Assembly: GCA_030063045.1 (NCBI GenBank)
Contig: JAQSEB010000001.1
Location: forward strand, 4,960,001-5,024,000
Source of the DNA: Pratylenchus scribneri
Taxonomy: Eukaryota; Nematoda; Chromadorea; Rhabditida; Pratylenchidae
Length of the DNA stretch: 64,000 nucleotides
Direction: 5' to 3'
The notes under the pieces were generated by a model. It ran no database searches. It worked only from the letters and a program-made list of their open reading frames with translations, and was not told the origin of the DNA. How positions within the stretch are numbered: position 1 is the stretch's first letter; each line of letters opens with the position of its first letter. The translations under genes and the position numbers were made by a program. This document shows positions 59,488-64,000 of the stretch, piece by piece.

Positions 59488-62400
59488 TCATTTTTCTACA
59501 TTCCCCGTCGTTGTCGTCTCTTTTTCAGCCAATGATCCGGAACGGGAAATTTCCGGCGAAGAATGCGACTTTTGGCGGAGAAAAGCCTGAAAAATTGAAA
59601 ATTTTTATTTTATTCTCTAATTAATAATTAATTGTTATGGGATTTATAATGATGAAAATCACAAAATATTGAAAAAAATAGCCAAAATATTTGTGAAAAA
59701 TTTTTTTAAATGATATATTTAACAAAAATTTCCAAGATTTTCAAAAATTTTTAATATTTTTTAATAAAACTAAAAAAATTATTACATATTTAATATTCCT
59801 CACCTTCTTCATTGCTCGTTTAGCCCATGTTTGAGCACCGGCTCCTGGCTCAAATTCACCCAAAATTGAACTGAAAATTATTTGAAATAATCAAATTTTA
59901 TCTAAAATATTTCATAAATTTTTTTATTATTTTTTAAAAATAATTTATTCTATCAATTTTTTACATTTTAAATTTTTAAAATATTTATTCCAAACTTCAA
60001 TAATTTTAAAAAATCTTTTACAGTGAGATATAAAATTTTTCAATCAGTGTATTTGAATTCTGAATGTTAGGAATTAAATTTACCAAGCGCCTTGTTCCTG
60101 ATGTTCTTTTTGTTCATTTCCATCTCCGGTTACCTCCCTTCTCTGGCCAATCACGCCCACAGTATCCAATCGGCTCAAACTTTCGCACAAATTGTTCAAT
60201 TCCCTTTGACGTTCCTTTTGGCCAATCCCCGAATTGCTGCCTTCCTCCTCTCCATCCGTCAGTGTAACAGTTCGGGAAAGTGCTTCCGGTTTGCTGAACA
60301 ATTTATTAATTTATTTTATTCAAAGAATGTAAATTATTAGGTATTTTTCCACAATACTGGGAATAATTAAAATTATTAATAGAGTAGGAGAGAGTCGGTT
60401 TCAGTTTGGGAAAATTTATTTTGAAATCGAAATTAGGAAATTTCTCAGAATAACCGAAAATAAGCGAAACCGAAACCGATGTTTTTTTTTTTCAAAAATA
60501 GAAAGGATTTTCAAACCGACACGTTCGAAAAACCAAATCTATCATACACTAATTATAATTATTATATTGCATTTTTGAATCATCAAAGGTAATCAATCAA
60601 TTTTATTTATTCCCTTCGATGGGAAACTAATAAAAATAAATCTGAATAATAATTAATTAATTACTTAATTAAAAATAATTATTTAAAAAGATATGAATAT
60701 TAATATATTCCAAGACCTTCTTACTAGTCCAAATAACAAATAATATTATAGATCCTAAGCGACATCAGTAAAAATATTTAAGCGTCCTTTGTTATTTTGT
60801 TTAAGCTTAATTTAATTTATTTACCTTTGTTTCAGAACCCTTTCCAATGCATCATTTCGCTTCATCACGCCTGTTGAGAAGAAGTTCAATTTTGATGGGA
60901 TTTCCACTTTTTGATCAGTTGTCCCATCCATTTCCGACCAAAGTGGCATCTTCGAAGAGGAATGATGATTCTCCTGGGCCTGTTGTTGCTGAAATTCCTT
61001 GTCCAATTCCGGTGAACTGAAATAGTCAAAAGGTCAATGAATATTTTTTAATTAATATCAAGGAGCTCTCAGGGGAAAATTTAATATCAAAGAGGCATTA
61101 AAAGTTTGTTGAGATTTGCAAAATTTTAACTTATTTTATTTATAGGTAATCTTATTTTAAAATATCATTGAATTAATCTTTTTTTTATTTACAAATTACA
61201 ATTAATTAATTAATCGTTAGGTTTTTAATTTCCTTCTGGCATTTAACTCTTCAAATTTAAACAAATTTTTTATTAAATAGTTTTTGACCGCACCTTGATG
61301 CCCAAATATTCCGCATCACATCCAAATTGCTGCCAACTAGACTGGCTTGACTTTGACGGAACAGTTCATCTGCTAGGGAATTTGCATGTATGGAACTATT
61401 TGAAGAATAAGGCGATTGATGTTCTATTTGGTTTTGGAAATGTTCTTGTTGAATTTGGCCTGGAAATTTTAAAATTTATTCACAAAATTACAATTAATTA
61501 TTTTCTTGAAAATAGCGTTGCTAAAAGTCGGATTTTGGGTTTTTAAAAAATGTCGATTTTCGGTTTCTCCTATTTTCGGTTTTTGAGCAAAATTTCCCAT
61601 TTTCGGTTTGAAATTTCATCGATTTTCTCAAAACGGAAACCATTTATGACCAATCCTAATTGAAAAGTGATCTTGAATATAAATGCCAGAATATTCACAA
61701 ATAATATTGAATAATTTCACAAACAATAGTAAATTTAAATTAATTAGATTATAATTAATTACGGATTGGCCGAAATGCGCTCTGATGATTATTGATTAGT
61801 CCAATTTGTGTTGCCGACCCCGAATTCGGAAATGAACCGGCCAACAATGCTCCACCACCCGCAAAATCATTCCCCGCCATTCCTGCTGCCGCCGCCGCCG
61901 CTGCTGCCACCGCTGCCGCGTTCATAAAGCCGGCTGCCGCCATTTGTTGTTGTTGCTGTAAATAAGCCAATTGATGCAATGCTGCATTTGATCCTCCTCC
62001 ATCCATTCCTCCACCACCACCCATAATTTGTCCACTTCCCCAAAAATGATTATGATTATTCGCCTGTTGGTGGTGGTTTTGGTTTGTTGGCCCTTCGGGT
62101 GGACCAAATTGAGTTTGCCATCGGGCAAATTGGTCATTCAGGGCCCCGGTGGAACGGGCGCCCATTTGCCAACTGTTCGCCGGGTCCATCAGACCACCCC
62201 CAAGCCAATTTGTTTGGCTGGCCCCATTTTGGCCCCCTCTGTTCTTTTCCAACAAATATTCGGCCGATTTATTCCTTTGTCCTCCCTTTTCACCAACTCC
62301 ACCAAAAACAACATCCAAAAATGTTTGTGTATTTTCCCCTTCATCCAAATAGGGTGTATGTGAACTTCGACGGCCCATTAGGACCCCATCAAAGTCACTA

Positions 62401-63232
62401 ATTGGACTCTTTTTCCCGCCTTGTACTGTTTGGCCTCCTCCTCCTCCACCCAATCTCAACAAATTTCCACTGCCAATTTCATTGGTTGGCCCGAACAAAC
62501 TGAATGAGGGCACTTTTTGTTGCTGTTGATTGTCCTCGCCGGCTGCATCCAGTCCGCCGGACCAAATTTGTGATGGATGTGCCGAACTCATCGAACTCCA
62601 TTTGGAACTGCCGAATGCCATCCGCTTGTCGTAAAAACCGGGCGGAGTATGTGGACCTGAATAATATTTTATTTTATTAGCATTGTTTAAATTAATATTG
62701 AGTAATTTTTATTTTATTTAACAATTTCTGTAAATTAATAGTCCATTTTTAAATTCAGAATTAATAATTTAATAGATTAATAAACAAATCAATATGTTTT
62801 AAAATAAATAATTCCGCCTGTTTTGCACTAAATAAATTCCACCGGATTTGCACTAATTAATTCTGCCTGTCTTACACTAAATTAATTCCGCCTGTCTTAT
62901 ACTAAATAAATTTCGACTATTTTGCACTAAATTAATTCCATCTGTTCGGCACTAAATAATTCCGCCTATTTTGCACTAAATAATTCCGACTTTTCTGCAC
63001 TAAATTAATTCTGCCTCTTTGCATAAAATTAATTCCGCCGATTTTAATATTATAAAATATTTTCACTTAGATATTCTAAAAATTATATTTCAAATGATAA
63101 TAATTTATTAAAATTCTATTAAAATATGCTAATTAATTCCCAGTTGGAAAATGTTCGTTCGATCTAACCTGATGAATCGCTGCCGTCATCATCCCCATCC
63201 TTTTGCTCAAGAAACGCTTCTGCTGGCCAGGC
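59488..63232 (-). CDS. Large low-complexity Trp/Gly/Gln-rich protein, 5' end unresolved
   Basis: Not firmly recognised. Minus-strand exons read in phase: (63232)-63179, 62656-61763, 61459-61294, 61016-60825, 60293-60084, 59870-59804, 59586-59488; about 560 codons. The acidic EQKDGDDDGSDSSG joins PHTPPGFYDKRMAFGSSKW. The big exon is disordered, with Gly runs, Gln runs, a poly-Ala tract and scattered Trp next to Gly or Ser (SQIWSGG, TNWLGGG, NSWQMG, HFWGSGQ, later NIWASR). Such motifs recall GW182/AIN-type silencing proteins, but I cannot establish that. The end has QTWAKRAMKK and SHSSPEISRSGSL. No signal peptide or TM, so probably cytoplasmic or nuclear. The first listed exon may extend left to an in-frame stop at 63386; earlier exons may lie beyond. 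A minisatellite lies in the intron at 62657-63178. Confidence 0.75.
62805..63045. repeat. ~25-bp minisatellite in intron of the minus-strand gene
   Basis: About nine degenerate units such as AATTCCGCCTGTTTTGCACT and TAAATTAATTCCGCCTGTC. On the minus strand the unit reads AGGCGGAATTAATTTAGTG, sharing AGGCGGAATTA with arrays at 19151 and 45516. Confidence 0.85.
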
Positions 63233-64000
63233 AGAAGGTTTTGTGTGGACGGATTTTTGGGGAAAATGGATTGGGTAGGGAAGTGGGCGATGGTTGGATT
63301 GGGAATTGGGGAAAGGATTGAAGAAAGGCCAATGGCGCGTCCGCCAACAAGGGCCAAGCCGAAGATGATTATCGACGAAGAATTCCCCAAATTATTGCCC
63401 CTCCCTTCCCTCCCCCCATTGACAAGTTTTAATTGGAATTGTTTATAAGTTTATTTCCCTCCGACCTTCCCCCGTGGATCAGCCACGGACATTATATAGA
63501 GAAATGTGAAAAGGGGCGGTACATTGTTGTGAGAAAAAGAAGAGATTGAATGGGCGGAAATGAGCTTAATGGGTTTAGTTTCCGAACCGAAATTGATTGG
63601 GCCTCCTTACACCACCCACCCTCAAAAAGACCGGTCCCTCGGTCACAAATTTAATTTTTTGGAATTAATTTGCCTATTTTCCAGTGACAGAATTCTTTTT
63701 GGGCACCTTTTGGATGCCCTGAGACTTTTCCTTTAGGCATCACCGATTAGTTCCCATTGGAAATTTAGAAAATGGATTGCTAATCTCCCAACACAAGAAA
63801 AGTTCAGGGCACTTAAAAGTGAAAATGAGGGTCCCCAAAAGGATTCTGCCAAAAAATTAATCAACTTTAATTCCGAAAAAGAACTTTTGTAATGAGAGAC
63901 CATTCTTTTTAGAGGAAGGAAATGTTTTGGCCCTTTTATTTTGGAAAATTAAACTTTTAGTCTAAAAATTAATTTTTAATTTTCATTTTTCGCATTTGAA
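63233..64000. other. Upstream region of the minus-strand gene
   Basis: C-rich near 63230-63470 and mixed beyond. On the minus strand a TATATAATG near 63490 precedes ATGTCCGTGGCTGATCC with a GTCGGA donor-like site, a possible first exon, but I could not connect it in phase. No other gene seen. Confidence 0.45.

Noticed and set aside
62028..62401. Plus-strand Pro-rich frames
   Set aside because: They are antisense to the long minus-strand exon that splices in phase on both sides.

Overview
The window is AT-rich eukaryotic DNA with compact multi-exon genes, short GT-AG introns and three inferred GC-AG introns. It carries a nematode-type chemoreceptor (Srsx-like), a cathepsin B-like protease, an SLC22 transporter and several tandem families of predicted secreted proteins. 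This points to a nematode, and most plausibly a plant-parasitic tylenchid. That lineage is an inference from gene content and from the GC-AG introns, which are reported to be frequent in cyst nematodes. No gene names the species. I rebuilt all gene models by hand, and exon phases are consistent across every junction given except where stated.

Left part (0.9-20.4 kb): a secreted cathepsin B-like protease (8 exons, +); an Srsx-like receptor (5 exons, +); two tandem paralogous genes for small cysteine-rich secreted proteins (2 exons each, minus strand) inside a 6.6 kb segmental duplication; and an 11-exon SLC22-type transporter (+) with a 28-bp minisatellite in an intron.

Centre (21.8-42.7 kb): three tandem copies (here P1, P2, P3) of an unrecognised gene for a large (about 850-960 aa) secreted, Lys/Glu-rich helical protein with a Ser/Pro-rich tail. 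Each has five exons with the same phases. P3 is broken by a 700-bp inverted-repeat transposon that duplicated CTG inside exon 4. From 43.8 to 50.3 kb lie two copies (Q1, Q2) of a second unrecognised secreted family with three exons. Between them are an orphan promoter-like repeat and about 1.4 kb of decayed, foreign-looking coding sequence that reads better if TGA is Trp.

Right part (51.3-63.2 kb): a small secreted protein with dynein-light-chain-like features (+); two minus-strand coiled-coil genes (R1, R2) sharing an upstream element; and a minus-strand gene for a large low-complexity, Trp/Gly-containing protein whose 5' end is unresolved.

The most striking non-genic feature is a dense load of small non-autonomous transposons. 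Six elements have an exact 8-bp target duplication (hAT-like), one being a foldback nested in another, and two more have near-exact or 9-bp flanking repeats. Two have CTG/CAG 3-bp duplications and two have TA duplications. Many palindromic foldbacks, several with degenerate telomere-like cores, lie mostly within introns. Three minisatellites at distant loci share the core AGGCGGAATTA. Shared upstream modules link P2, P3 and Q2, and separately R1 and R2, which suggests co-regulated secreted gene sets.
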